Part shown: in pieces, positions 35,589-44,023 of the stretch
Numbering within the stretch: position 1 is the first letter of the stretch
How the letters are laid out: every line of letters begins with the position of its first letter
Assembly (NCBI GenBank): GCA_029907475.1
Contig: JARYLU010000014.1
Location: 1 to 64,000, forward strand
DNA length: 64,000 nt
Source: Bacillota bacterium
GTDB lineage: Bacteria; Bacillota; DSM-12270; Thermacetogeniales; Thermacetogeniaceae
Reading direction: 5' to 3'
Program-made: the position numbers and the translations under genes
Notes under the pieces: model-generated
Databases searched by the model: none
Seen by the model: the letters and a program-made list of their open reading frames with translations, nothing else
Told to the model about the DNA's origin: nothing

Positions 35589-35769
35589 AAACGTCCTGTA
35601 TAGAGACAACAGTGCTATTTGTAAAATTGTACCACAAGGAACGCCCTGATCTCAACCATTGCTCGCGCTTCCTCCGTTTTCTTAGAAATGGTAATTATTT
35701 CTCCCCGGGTCGTCCATAGACGCCCCCAGCATAAACTGAATTAATGAAAAGGTGCTGGAGGTGGGGGCC

Positions 35770-35943
35770 ATGGCAAAGCGGGAATTTGAGGTGATCATAA
35801 CCCGCACCGGCTCCCAGGATGAACGTGAACAAGCCTACCGGGAAGCGATTCGCTTTCTTCTGTTCCGCCTTCCTGAACAGAGCAGGAAATTCTCGCAAGC
35901 AAGTCAAAGTAAAGTCAAGCTGAAGGAGGGGCAGGGAAGGTGA
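35770..35943 (+). CDS. 57-residue protein coupled to the serine recombinase
   Basis: MAKREFEVIITRT then EREQAYREAIRFLLF, a short charged protein with a basic tail. The ATG follows GGAGGTGGGGGCC. Its TGA overlaps the GTG start of the recombinase (GTGA), so the two are translationally coupled. I do not recognise the family. A role as recombination directionality factor or other accessory is an inference from position only. Confidence 0.6.
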   Translation: MAKREFEVIITRTGSQDEREQAYREAIRFLLFRLPEQSRKFSQASQSKVKLKEGQGR

Positions 35944-37568
35944 GCGCTGCACTGATATATTTACGAGTGTCCACTGAGGAACAGGCCGAACGCGGCTATT
36001 CCATTGCGGCGCAGCGGGAGGAATGCAGGGCCAAGGCCCAGGAATTAGGCGCAACTGAAATAACAGAATTTGTAGACGAAGGGGTCTCGGGCTCAATCTT
36101 AGAGCGCCCCGCCCTGGTGGCGGCGCTGGAAAAGCTTAAAGCCGGCGGCATCCGCTGGTTTATTTGTTTAGATACCAGCCGCTTGTCACGCAGCGTAGCA
36201 CACCAGCTTTTATTGATTGACGAGATTAAAAAAGCAGGAGCGGAACTCATTTTTGTCAACTCCAAGTTTACCGACACCCCTGAAGACCGCTTTCACTTAA
36301 CTGTACTTAGCGCGGTTGACGAGTATGAACGGGCCAGGACCAGGCTCCGTTCCTTAATTGGTAAGAGAGCCAAGGCAAAAGCGGGAAAACTTACTCACAG
36401 CCCTGGGCTTTACGGCTATGAATTTGATAAAGAAACAGATACCCTGCACATTATCGAAGGAGAGGCTAAAATCATCAGGCTTATGTATCAATGGTTCGTT
36501 TCCGAGGAAGACGTCAGCCCGTATGAAATAGCGCGGCGATTAAATGCCATGGGCATCCCCAGTCCCAAAGGCAAACAATGGGCCAAACAAACGGTTAAAC
36601 GTATTTTAGCCAACAGCGCTTATGCGGGCACCCTGTATATCCGCCGCTATGATACTAAGGACGTCAAGTTCAATAGATATAAACCGCCTGAAGAAAGGGT
36701 AAGCAGAAAAGAAAGGCCCCGCGAAGAGTGGGTCCCTATTTCTGTCCCCGCCATTGTTGATAAAGAGACCTGGGAGGCAGCCCAAAAGCGTTTTGAGAAC
36801 TCTCGAAGGCGCTGGCGCAGCTTCAGCACTTACCCTTATCTTCTTTCCGGCCTTGTACGGTGCGGAAAATGCGGCGCGACTATACACGGGAATCTTGTTA
36901 CGTCAAAAGGAAAGAAGAGGGCTTATTACGTCTGCACCGCGAAATCGCCAGGCATACCGGGCCGGGAACGCTGTAAATCCCAATATCTTAATGCTCCGGA
37001 ATTAGAAGAAATCGTTTGGGAAAGAGTCTCCGGTTGGCTGACAAATCCGGAAAGGCTTCGCGAAGAGCTGCATGCCGCTTTCCCTGACGAGACTGCCAAG
37101 GCTTTAGAAATCGAGCTTGCCACTATCGAAAAAGAATTGGCTCAAGCCTCCAAAGAACGGTCACGGGTAGCAACCATGTTCCAAAAAGATTTGATACCGG
37201 AAGTTGAAATGGAACAGCGGCTCAGGGAAATAAAGGAGCGCTGGGAGTACCTCTCGCGCCGCCGGGAGCGGATTTTAAGGGAACTTTCCCGGCACGACCT
37301 GGCGGTGCAGGAATTGGAACGGTTAGAAGAGCTTGCTGCCCAGGTTGGAGATACTCTCGACACTCTTTCTCTTGAAGAGAAAAAGCGCCTGGTTAATCTC
37401 TTGATTGAAGAGATTACTGTTACCGGGAAGCGCATTGACATCAAAGCCAAAATTCCCGACACTATACCCGAAACCGTAGCCATTCTCGAAACTGCTGCTG
37501 CGGGCAATGGTTTCTTCGGTAGACACGACGCTGCACGTTTTCGATCCCAGAAACCCGGGGGCGGTTGA
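35940..37568 (+). CDS. Large serine recombinase (integrase) of the island
   Basis: A 542-residue recombinase. The resolvase domain carries the catalytic Ser in YLRVSTEEQ (residue 11) and the Arg-rich DTSRLSRS. The recombinase domain (YEIARRLNAMGIPSP) follows, then a zinc ribbon with CGKCG, YYVCTAK and a later Cys, and a coiled coil from about residue 380 (EIELATIEKELAQ). The frame is complete. The attP site lies inside its 3' end, so the last residues after about 532 are encoded by the host ATPase gene. It is the only integrase in the element and sits next to attR. Confidence 0.93.
   Translation: MSAALIYLRVSTEEQAERGYSIAAQREECRAKAQELGATEITEFVDEGVSGSILERPALVAALEKLKAGGIRWFICLDTSRLSRSVAHQLLLIDEIKKAGAELIFVNSKFTDTPEDRFHLTVLSAVDEYERARTRLRSLIGKRAKAKAGKLTHSPGLYGYEFDKETDTLHIIEGEAKIIRLMYQWFVSEEDVSPYEIARRLNAMGIPSPKGKQWAKQTVKRILANSAYAGTLYIRRYDTKDVKFNRYKPPEERVSRKERPREEWVPISVPAIVDKETWEAAQKRFENSRRRWRSFSTYPYLLSGLVRCGKCGATIHGNLVTSKGKKRAYYVCTAKSPGIPGRERCKSQYLNAPELEEIVWERVSGWLTNPERLREELHAAFPDETAKALEIELATIEKELAQASKERSRVATMFQKDLIPEVEMEQRLREIKERWEYLSRRRERILRELSRHDLAVQELERLEELAAQVGDTLDTLSLEEKKRLVNLLIEEITVTGKRIDIKAKIPDTIPETVAILETAAAGNGFFGRHDAARFRSQKPGGG
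37521..37545. other. Right attachment junction (attR) of the island
   Basis: AGACACGAC (37521-37529), then GCTGCAC ending at 37536, then ATPase sequence GTTTTCGATCCC. Joined to the left-end sequence it rebuilds attP as AGACACGAC, ten bases, GTCGTGTCT. CA of the shared GCAC lies at the dyad centre, as expected for the crossover dinucleotide of a serine integrase. Confidence 0.85.
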
Positions 37569-38382
37569 CGAGATCATCCACCTTGGCGATTACTGGGACG
37601 AGTCCAGGCTTTTGCGTTACAAAAAAGAGATCATTGCTGCCAACAAGCAGGTAGGGCGCCACTTTGCAACTGCCTACAGCAGTCTCCGGGTAGCAAAAGT
37701 GGCGCGTGAAGAAGAAAAGTCTTACCGGAGCGAAGGGATCAGGATCAGGCAGTTAAATCAACTGGCAGGGGATCTGGCCCGGCAAATCTTTGGAGAAAAG
37801 AGTATTTGGGGGAACGGGATCCCGTCCGAGCGCCACCTCTTCGCCTCGGCTCTCACGCCCGGCGGGATTGTCCATCACCTTCCGACTGTTTTAGAAGTAG
37901 ACCGGCTTATCGTCATTAAAGGGGAGCCCGGGTCGGGAAAAGAAAGCATTTTTCAAGAATTAGCCGAATTCGCTTTTCGTTGCGGTTTTAAATCCGAGGT
38001 TTATCACTGCGCTTTTGACCCGGCCCAAATTGATCTGATTGTTTTTCCGGAACAAAAGACAGCGGTTTTAAATCTTTTTCCGGAACTTGATTTTATTCCC
38101 GCGTCTTTGCCTGGCTTGAACTTTTACCGGGAATACGATTTCAACTCCTGTCTCGATTTCGAATTTGTTAAGCAATACTGCCAGGAACTGGAGGAGGCGC
38201 GGCGCATCTTCCTGCGCGCCCTGGAGCGGGCACTTTTATATATTAAGAAAGCAAAAGAGGTGCACGATGAAATGGAACAATTATACATTGAGGCCATGGA
38301 TTTCACGGGAGTGGAGCGGCGCCGGCAGGAAATTCTTGACCGGATCCTGGCTTACGCCGCAAAACAAAAAAGTACCGCTTGA
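37537..38382 (+). pseudogene. C-terminal fragment of the island-interrupted two-P-loop ATPase
   Basis: Continues the fragment at 8888-9172 from VFDPRNPGAVDEIIHLGDYW to the natural stop. It contains the second P-loop, VIKGEPGSGKESIF, and a helical C-terminal tail. An ATG at 37507 inside the recombinase gene could start a 291-residue product with ten island-derived residues, so a truncated protein might still be made. Confidence 0.85.
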
Positions 38383-38478
38383 GGCTGGGGGAGCGCCTCC
38401 TTCGCTCTGATTCCGCTCCCTCCACTTAATTTTTTAAACACCCCGCAATCCCTTGTCTCCCAAAGCTTTCAGAAAAAA

Positions 38479-38508
38479 CAATAAAAAACCCGGCATAGGG
38501 CCGGGCTA
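38479..38508 (-). terminator. Hairpin with T-run on the minus strand
   Basis: GCCCGGC and GCCGGGT flank CCTAT, followed on the minus strand by TTTTTTATTG. It lies between the ATPase fragment and the HigB-like gene; no minus-strand gene ends here, so it may act on read-through or work in both directions. Confidence 0.5.
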
Positions 38509-38520
38509 AGGATGCCAGTG

Positions 38521-38548
38521 TTTACTTTTATACCAAAACTGGTATAAT
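38521..38548 (+). promoter_or_regulatory. Promoter and palindromic operator of the toxin-antitoxin pair
   Basis: TTTACT (38521-38526), a 16-base spacer and a perfect TATAAT (38543-38548). Overlapping it is the inverted repeat TATACCA, four bases, TGGTATA (38529-38546). The placement fits autorepression by the downstream Xre-type antitoxin. Confidence 0.75.
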
Positions 38549-38557
38549 ACTAAATAG

Positions 38558-38953
38558 GTGAACAGAATGGGAGAGGACATACAGGATCAGCTGCTAAAAA
38601 TACTTGAAGATTGCCACAATATCGTTATCTACGACGATGTGAGAAGCTACATACTGAACTGTTACAGGCCCAAGGTAGCCTCAAAAATTCTATATAGCAT
38701 AGCGTTGCTGAATAACAACGGTCTCTCCCTGGGCGAAAGATATATTCACCGAATCTGGGAAAGCAAGTATAGCCTTTGGGAATTGAGGATCAGGTTCGCC
38801 AACGCCCGTGAGCGCATCCTGTTCTTTGCTATTGATGACGGAAAGTTTCTGTTGACACGGTGCTTTAATAAGACTACCGACAAAGTTCCTTCCATAGAGA
38901 TCAGAAGGGCAGAACGCATTTACGAATGGTACTTGAAAGAAAGGAGACGCTGA
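38558..38953 (+). CDS. HigB/RelE-like toxin (phage Gp49-like family)
   Basis: A 131-residue protein of the RelE/HigB mRNA-interferase group. The core reads YIHRIWESKYSLWELRIRF then RILFFAIDDGKFLLTRCFNKTTDKVP, the usual beta-sheet wording of Gp49-like toxins. The GTG at 38558 lies only ten bases after the -10 box, so the mRNA may be leaderless; an ATG at 38567 is an alternative. It is followed by an Xre antitoxin two bases after its stop, the HigB-HigA order. The pair lies outside the island. Confidence 0.8.
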   Translation: MNRMGEDIQDQLLKILEDCHNIVIYDDVRSYILNCYRPKVASKILYSIALLNNNGLSLGERYIHRIWESKYSLWELRIRFANARERILFFAIDDGKFLLTRCFNKTTDKVPSIEIRRAERIYEWYLKERRR

Positions 38954-38955
38954 AC

Positions 38956-39234
38956 ATGCGTAAATTTTACACCATGAAAGAGGTTGCCGACCAGATAAAA
39001 GAAAAACGCCCCGATATAATTGAGGCGATGGCTCATGACGAATTGCAGTACAGAATCGCCCAAGCGATCATATCCGCTCGGAACGAACGTAAGTGGAGTC
39101 AGGAAATGCTTGCAAAACATGCAGGACTGACACAGGCGCAAGTTTCCAGGCTGGAGAGCGCTCAGGTGGGGCATATCCACACCGTGATCAAGGCTTTTAA
39201 CGCCCTGGGACTGAAGCTGAAGGTTCAGAGTTAA
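38956..39234 (+). CDS. HigA-like antitoxin with helix-turn-helix (Xre family)
   Basis: A 92-residue protein. The helix-turn-helix occupies about residues 45-80: RNERKWSQEMLAKHAGLTQ then AQVSRLESAQVG. The N-terminal 35 residues probably contact the toxin. The ATG at 38956 is preceded by AAGGAGACGCTGAAC. It would bind the palindrome at 38529-38546 and repress the operon. A terminator follows. Confidence 0.82.
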   Translation: MRKFYTMKEVADQIKEKRPDIIEAMAHDELQYRIAQAIISARNERKWSQEMLAKHAGLTQAQVSRLESAQVGHIHTVIKAFNALGLKLKVQS

Positions 39235-39340
39235 CCCCTTACCGCTAGGGTGCAATCGGAATCGGTTTCCAACCAAAATGTAAGTGGAAACATTGAAACA
39301 AAAGGTTGTTGATCCTCATCTGTCGGGATCCTTGCTACGG

Positions 39341-39380
39341 CCTCTAAGTTGCAGTCACAACTTAGAGGCTTTCGGCTTAT
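39341..39380 (+). terminator. Intrinsic terminator after the toxin-antitoxin pair
   Basis: CCTCTAAGTTG (39341-39351) and CAACTTAGAGG (39358-39368), an 11-bp perfect stem with a six-base loop, then a T-rich stretch. Beyond it, TAAAGTAACGAG occurs twice in tandem near 39397-39422. Confidence 0.7.
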
Positions 39381-39508
39381 TTGTCTCATTACATAGTAAA
39401 GTAACGAGGTAAAGTAACGAGATTTGTTGTTTACAGTGGAATTTGGCAGCTAGACCGAAGAGGGTGTTAAATAAGAGGCGTTAGTTAATAATAAGTATTG
39501 TTATTCCA

Positions 39509-39652
39509 GGTAATGTGGCTGCTTTTCCCGCCGGCACCATCGGGAGCACCGCCGAGAACCTAGCGGCTGCCGCAAGCGGAGAAAATTACGAACGGCGCAT
39601 TGCCGCCCTGCAGGAGGCTTACGAGTTGGGCAGGAAGCTGGCCGGTGGGTAG
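39509..39652 (+). pseudogene. Fragment of a rubrerythrin gene
   Basis: The frame reads FPAGTIGSTAENLAAAASGENYE, closely matching the rubrerythrin helix that carries a di-iron Glu, then passes to an unfamiliar RRIAALQEAYELGRKLAGG and a TAG stop. No start, the other iron ligands or the rubredoxin tail remain. It is a short decayed or rearranged relic. Nothing else is seen between the terminator and cobA-hemD. Confidence 0.45.
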
Positions 39653-39791
39653 CCAGGCCGGCAAGCAGGCAGATTAGCTTCTCCTCCGGACAAGGGAACT
39701 CAATAATTGCGGGGTTGTTATGAAAGGATTATGGCTTAGAGACGAGAATTTATTTATTTAGGAAAAAAGCCAGGACAGGAGTTTTGGTATC

Positions 39792-41333
39792 ATGCAAAAG
39801 GGAATGGTTTACCTGGTAGGGGCAGGGCCCGGAGACCCGGGATTGATCACGGTGAAAGGTCTGGACCTGATTGAAAAGGCCCAAACAATCGTTTACGACC
39901 GCCTGGTCAATCCCCGCCTCCTCGCGCGGGCCGCTTCCGGAGCCGAGCTGATCTATGCAGGAAAGAGCCCTGCCGGCCATACCATGACCCAGCGGGAAAT
40001 CAACGACCTGCTGGTGGAAAGGGCCGGCCGGGGGGAGGTGGTAGTGCGCCTGAAGGGAGGGGACCCTTTTGTTTTTGGCCGCGGCGGAGAGGAAGCCGAA
40101 GCCCTGGCGGAAGCGGGGATTCCCTTCGAAGTGGTACCGGGTGTCACTTCGGCCCTGGCCGTTCCTGCCTACGCCGGGATTCCGGTCACCCACCGGGACT
40201 GCACCTCTACCCTCTCCATCATCACGGGAAACGAAGACCCCGCAAAGGAGGATTCCCGGATCAACTGGGACAAGCTGGCCGCCGGTACGGGGACACTGGT
40301 TTTTCTGATGGGGATGTCCAATCTGGAACAGATTGTGAACCGGCTTGTTCGCCATGGCCGCTTCCCCCTGACACCGGCGGCCGCGATCTCCTGGGGGACG
40401 CGGGCGGAACAGCAGGTCCTGGTGGGTACGCTGGCTGACATCGTCCCGCAGGCGAAAGAAAAGGGAATGACAAATCCTGCAGTGGTCGTTGTCGGGGAAG
40501 TGGTGAACTTCCGGGAAAAGCTGGCCTGGTTTGAGCGAAAACCTCTTTTCGGGAAGCGAGTTCTGGTTACCCGGCCGCGGGAACAGGCGGATGCCCTCTC
40601 CCGGGCGATTGAAGCCCTGGGAGGAGAAGCACTGGAATTCCCCACGATCCGGGTGGTGGAGCCGGAGAACTACGATGCGCTGGACGCCGCCCTCGCACGG
40701 CTCGGCTCCTACCGTTGGGTTATCTTCACGAGCGTGAACGGAGTGCGTTTCTTTTTCAGGCACCTGCGGCGAAAGGGAAAGGATGTCCGGGATCTTTACG
40801 GAGCGAAGCTGTGCGCCATCGGCCCCAAAACCAGGAAAGCCCTGGAAAGTTACGCTTTAGAGGTTGACTGGATGCCCGGCGAGTACCGGGCGGAAGAGAT
40901 TGCCGCCGGTTTGCGGGGGAAGATCGCGCCCGGCGACCGGGTGCTCCTGCCCCGCGCCGATCTTGCCCGCACAGTGCTGGCCGGCTCCTTGGCCGACCTG
41001 GGGGCAGTGGTGGATGAGGTGGTGGCTTACCGGACCCTTCCGGCGGAGGGGGATACTCACCGGATCCGGGAGCTGCTCAGTGCGGGGAAGATCCACGTGG
41101 TTACTTTTACCAGTTCCTCTACGGTCCGCAACTTTGTGCAGCTCCTCGGAGGGCCTGACTTGCCCCGGCTGCTGGCTCGCGTAACGGTGGCATGCATCGG
41201 CCCCGTGACCGCCTGTACGGTGCGGGAATTGGGTCTCCCCGTGCACGCGGTAGCCCGCCGGTATACCGTTGAAGGCCTGATCCAGGCCGTTTTAGAGGGA
41301 ACGCAGGGGAGAGGTAAAAATGATCAGTATTAG
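39792..41333 (+). CDS. cobA-hemD: Uroporphyrinogen-III C-methyltransferase / uroporphyrinogen-III synthase fusion
   Basis: A 513-residue fusion. Residues 1-245 are the SAM-dependent methyltransferase making precorrin-2: VYLVGAGPGDPGLITVKG, RLKGGDPFVFGRGGEE and GIPVTHRD. Residues 255-510 are HemD, which cyclises hydroxymethylbilane (FGKRVLVTRPREQADAL, WVIFTSVNGVRFFF, VVTFTSSSTVRNF). The fusion is common in Firmicutes. It opens a cluster that turns siroheme into heme; hemA, hemB, hemC and the dehydrogenase/ferrochelatase are not in the window. The end overlaps ahbC. Confidence 0.95.
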   Translation: MQKGMVYLVGAGPGDPGLITVKGLDLIEKAQTIVYDRLVNPRLLARAASGAELIYAGKSPAGHTMTQREINDLLVERAGRGEVVVRLKGGDPFVFGRGGEEAEALAEAGIPFEVVPGVTSALAVPAYAGIPVTHRDCTSTLSIITGNEDPAKEDSRINWDKLAAGTGTLVFLMGMSNLEQIVNRLVRHGRFPLTPAAAISWGTRAEQQVLVGTLADIVPQAKEKGMTNPAVVVVGEVVNFREKLAWFERKPLFGKRVLVTRPREQADALSRAIEALGGEALEFPTIRVVEPENYDALDAALARLGSYRWVIFTSVNGVRFFFRHLRRKGKDVRDLYGAKLCAIGPKTRKALESYALEVDWMPGEYRAEEIAAGLRGKIAPGDRVLLPRADLARTVLAGSLADLGAVVDEVVAYRTLPAEGDTHRIRELLSAGKIHVVTFTSSSTVRNFVQLLGGPDLPRLLARVTVACIGPVTACTVRELGLPVHAVARRYTVEGLIQAVLEGTQGRGKNDQY

Positions 41334-42495
41334 CAAACTGCTTTGTGGAAGCGAAAATTTCGGAGACTCGTTACGTTACAGCCCCTCCTCCCGCCGCCAA
41401 CTCCACGGGGCGGCAGCGGGCCGGGGCCCGGTTGTGGTCTGGAATATGACCCGCACCTGCAACCTGCGCTGCATCCACTGTTATGCAAGCGCGGAACCGG
41501 AAAAACATCCGGGCGAAATGAGCACCGCCGAAGCGAAGAGGTTTATTGACGACCTGGCCGCATTTAAGGTGCCGGTGCTCTTATTTTCCGGCGGGGAACC
41601 TTTAATGCGCCCCGATTTTTTCGAACTTGCCGCATATGCCGCCAGCCGGGGGATCAGGCCCACTGTTTCCACCAACGGCACCTTGATTACATGCGAAGTG
41701 GCCCGCCGCCTGAAAGAAACCGGTGTAGGATATGTGGGGATCAGCCTCGACGGGATTGGAGAGAGCAACGACCGTTTCCGGGGGAAAAGGGGCGCCTTTG
41801 CGGCGGCCCTGCGGGGAATCCGGAACTGCCTGGCGGCCGGGCAGCGGGTGGGCCTGCGCTTCACCATGAACCGGCACAATTACGACCAGCTCGAGCCGGT
41901 TTTTGACCTGATCGAGAGTGAAAACATCCCCCGCGTCTGTTTTTATCACCTTGTTTACACCGGCCGGGGGAGGGAGATGCTTGCCGAAGGCCTATCCCAT
42001 ACCCAGACCCGCGCCGCTCTGGATTTGATTATGGAGAGGACGTTGGATTTTCATCGGCGCGGGGTGCCACGGGAGATCCTGACCGTGGACAACCACGCCG
42101 ACGGGGTTTATGTCTACTTAAAATTACGCCGGCAAGATCCCGCCCGCGCGGAGCTGGTTTACCGCCTGCTCAAACAAAACGGCGGCAACCGCACGGGTAT
42201 CGCCATTGCCGCGGTCGATTGGGAGGGCTACGTCCACCCGGACCAGTTTACTCCCCACCACACCTTTGGCAACGTCCGGGAAAAGAGCTTCGGTGCGATC
42301 TGGACCGACCTTTCCCAACCCATCCTGGCAGGGCTGAAAAACCGGCGTTCCCTTTTAAAGGGGCGCTGCGCCCGCTGCCGCTGGCTGGAACTCTGCAACG
42401 GCAATTTCCGCAGCCGGGCCGAGGCATTCTACCGGGATTTCTGGGCGCCGGACCCCGCATGTTATCTAACTGACGAAGAGATCGGCGTTGCCTAG
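41320..42495 (+). CDS. ahbC: Radical SAM enzyme AhbC (NirJ1-like), 12,18-didecarboxysiroheme deacetylase
   Basis: A 391-residue radical SAM protein. The 4Fe-4S motif CNLRCIHC is at about residue 47, SGGEP follows, and the C-terminal SPASM-like Cys set is CARCRWLELCNGN ending DPACYLTDEEIG. This ending is typical of AhbC/NirJ. It would remove two acetyl side chains of didecarboxysiroheme to give Fe-coproporphyrin III. The ATG overlaps cobA-hemD by 14 bases with GAGAGG upstream. AhbC versus AhbD is assigned from the C-terminal wording and gene order. Confidence 0.85.
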   Translation: MISISKLLCGSENFGDSLRYSPSSRRQLHGAAAGRGPVVVWNMTRTCNLRCIHCYASAEPEKHPGEMSTAEAKRFIDDLAAFKVPVLLFSGGEPLMRPDFFELAAYAASRGIRPTVSTNGTLITCEVARRLKETGVGYVGISLDGIGESNDRFRGKRGAFAAALRGIRNCLAAGQRVGLRFTMNRHNYDQLEPVFDLIESENIPRVCFYHLVYTGRGREMLAEGLSHTQTRAALDLIMERTLDFHRRGVPREILTVDNHADGVYVYLKLRRQDPARAELVYRLLKQNGGNRTGIAIAAVDWEGYVHPDQFTPHHTFGNVREKSFGAIWTDLSQPILAGLKNRRSLLKGRCARCRWLELCNGNFRSRAEAFYRDFWAPDPACYLTDEEIGVA

Positions 42496-42551
42496 GCTTG
42501 GCGTTGCCCGAAAGGTTTTTATAAAAAGGTTTTTATGAGGAGGGAATCCCT

Positions 42552-43595
42552 TTGCTGGTCTCCTGGAACACTACTAACGCCTGTAATCTTGCCTGCGCGC
42601 ACTGCTACCGCGACGCCGGGGCGCGGGTACAGGAAGAACTGTCCACCCTTGAAGGGATGGCATTGATTGAGGAAATCGTCCGGGCCGGCTTTAAAATCAT
42701 GATCTTCAGCGGGGGAGAACCCCTGTTAAGGCCCGATATTTACGATCTGGTGAAATATGCTTCTGAAAGGGGCCTGCGTCCGGTTTTGGGCAGCAACGGT
42801 ACCCTGGTTACCGGGGAGGCGGCCGGGAGGCTAAAGGATGCAGGTGCTCGCGCGGTGGGGATTAGCCTGGACAGCACTACTCCGGAGCAGCATGACCGCT
42901 TCCGGGGTTTTTCAGGTGCCTGGGAGGCGGCGGTAGAAGGGATGGCGGCCTGCCGGAGAGAAGGACTGCCCTTTCAGGTTCATACCACAGTGGTCGAATG
43001 GAACTACGAACAGGTAGAGGCGTTAACCGACCTCGCGGTAAGCTTAGGCGCTGTCGCCCACCACGTCTTTTTCCTGGTGCCGGCCGGAAGGGGGGTAAAT
43101 ATTGCCGAAGAGTCCCTGCGGGCCGAACAGTACGAGCGCTTGCTGCACCGCTTGATGAAAAAGCAAAAGGATGTCCCGATTGAAGTCAAGCCCACCTGCG
43201 CCCCGCAATTTCTGCGGATCGCCGCCCAGCTCGGTCTCAAGTTGCGCTTTCAAAAAGGATGTCTGGCCGGGACGGGTTACTGCATCATAAGCCCCCGGGG
43301 AGAGGTCCAGCCCTGCGCCTATTTAAACATTCCCGTGGGCAATGTGCGTGAAGCGCCTTTTAGCGTGATTTGGCGGGATAACCCTGTATTGAAGCGGCTG
43401 CGCTCAGAAGCGTACGGGGGCGGGTGCGGTACCTGTGACTACCGGAGCATTTGCGGCGGCTGTCGCGCCCGGGCTTATTTTTACTATGGCGACTATATGG
43501 CCGAGGAGCCCTGGTGCCTTTACCGCAAAGCTGACAATAAGAAGAGGGGGAGAGTTGGCCGTGACGCTGGATCACCTGGACAGGCAGCTCCTTAA
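42552..43595 (+). CDS. ahbD: Radical SAM enzyme AhbD (NirJ2-like), Fe-coproporphyrin III decarboxylase (heme synthase)
   Basis: A 347-residue radical SAM protein with CNLACAHC at about residue 11, FSGGEPLLRP, and a C-terminal auxiliary cluster set CGTCDYRSICGGCRARA. AhbD converts two propionates to vinyl groups as the last step of the alternative heme pathway. The TTG start has GAGGAGGG upstream. Its last 40 bases overlap the ahbA start, and the tail after RKADNKK looks non-conserved. Confidence 0.83.
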   Translation: MLVSWNTTNACNLACAHCYRDAGARVQEELSTLEGMALIEEIVRAGFKIMIFSGGEPLLRPDIYDLVKYASERGLRPVLGSNGTLVTGEAAGRLKDAGARAVGISLDSTTPEQHDRFRGFSGAWEAAVEGMAACRREGLPFQVHTTVVEWNYEQVEALTDLAVSLGAVAHHVFFLVPAGRGVNIAEESLRAEQYERLLHRLMKKQKDVPIEVKPTCAPQFLRIAAQLGLKLRFQKGCLAGTGYCIISPRGEVQPCAYLNIPVGNVREAPFSVIWRDNPVLKRLRSEAYGGGCGTCDYRSICGGCRARAYFYYGDYMAEEPWCLYRKADNKKRGRVGRDAGSPGQAAP

Positions 43596-44022
43596 CTTGA
43601 TTCAGTCCCGTTTTCCCATTACACCGGAACCTTTCCGGGAGCTGGCGAAAATCCTTGGGGCCAGCGAGGAGGAGATCCTGGCCCGCCTGGAACGACTCCT
43701 TTCTGCAGGAGTTATCCGGCGGCTGGGGCCCATCTTTGATTCCCGGAAGTTAGGCTACACCGGGACGCTGGCCGCCCTCAAGGTGCCCCCGGAGCGGATT
43801 GAGGATGTTGCCGCCGTTGTCAACGGCTTTCCCGGCGTTACCCACAATTACCTGCGGGAGTACCATTACAACATGTGGTTCACCCTGCTGGAGGAAACCC
43901 CGGCCCAGCTTGAAGCCACACTGGAGGAGATAAAAGTGCGCACCGGAATCCGGGATATCCTCAACCTTCCTGCCGCTAAAATCTTCAAGATCAGGGTGAA
44001 TTTCGACCTGGGGGAGGGATAA
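43555..44022 (+). CDS. ahbA: Siroheme decarboxylase subunit AhbA (Lrp/AsnC-like)
   Basis: A 155-residue protein of the AhbA/NirD-L group. An Asn/Lrp-like helix-turn-helix (LAKILGASEEEILARLERL) and GVIRRLGPIFDSRKLGY are followed by an alpha-beta domain with HNYLREYHYNMWFTL, containing the His/Tyr positions used in siroheme decarboxylation. TTG at 43555 or GTG at 43561 both fit the GAGGGGGAG site. It works as a heterodimer with AhbB, the next gene. Confidence 0.85.
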   Translation: MAVTLDHLDRQLLNLIQSRFPITPEPFRELAKILGASEEEILARLERLLSAGVIRRLGPIFDSRKLGYTGTLAALKVPPERIEDVAAVVNGFPGVTHNYLREYHYNMWFTLLEETPAQLEATLEEIKVRTGIRDILNLPAAKIFKIRVNFDLGEG

Positions 44023-44023
44023 G

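Larger units (their letters stand above)
9173..37536. mobile_element. 28.4-kb defence island integrated by a large serine recombinase
   Basis: The limits are set by the split ATPase gene and the shared GCAC core at 9169-9172 and 37533-37536. The element carries its recombinase at the right end and a minus-strand defence operon (BREX type 3 plus type III CRISPR effectors) filling most of the rest. Other cargo is an AbrB regulator, HEPN/MNT and PIN-type toxin-antitoxin genes, and scars of other elements. I see no conjugation, replication, capsid or packaging gene, so transfer would need a helper. Confidence 0.85.

Noticed and set aside
39397-39422. CRISPR-like direct repeats
   Set aside because: Only two copies of a 12-base unit in tandem, with no spacer.
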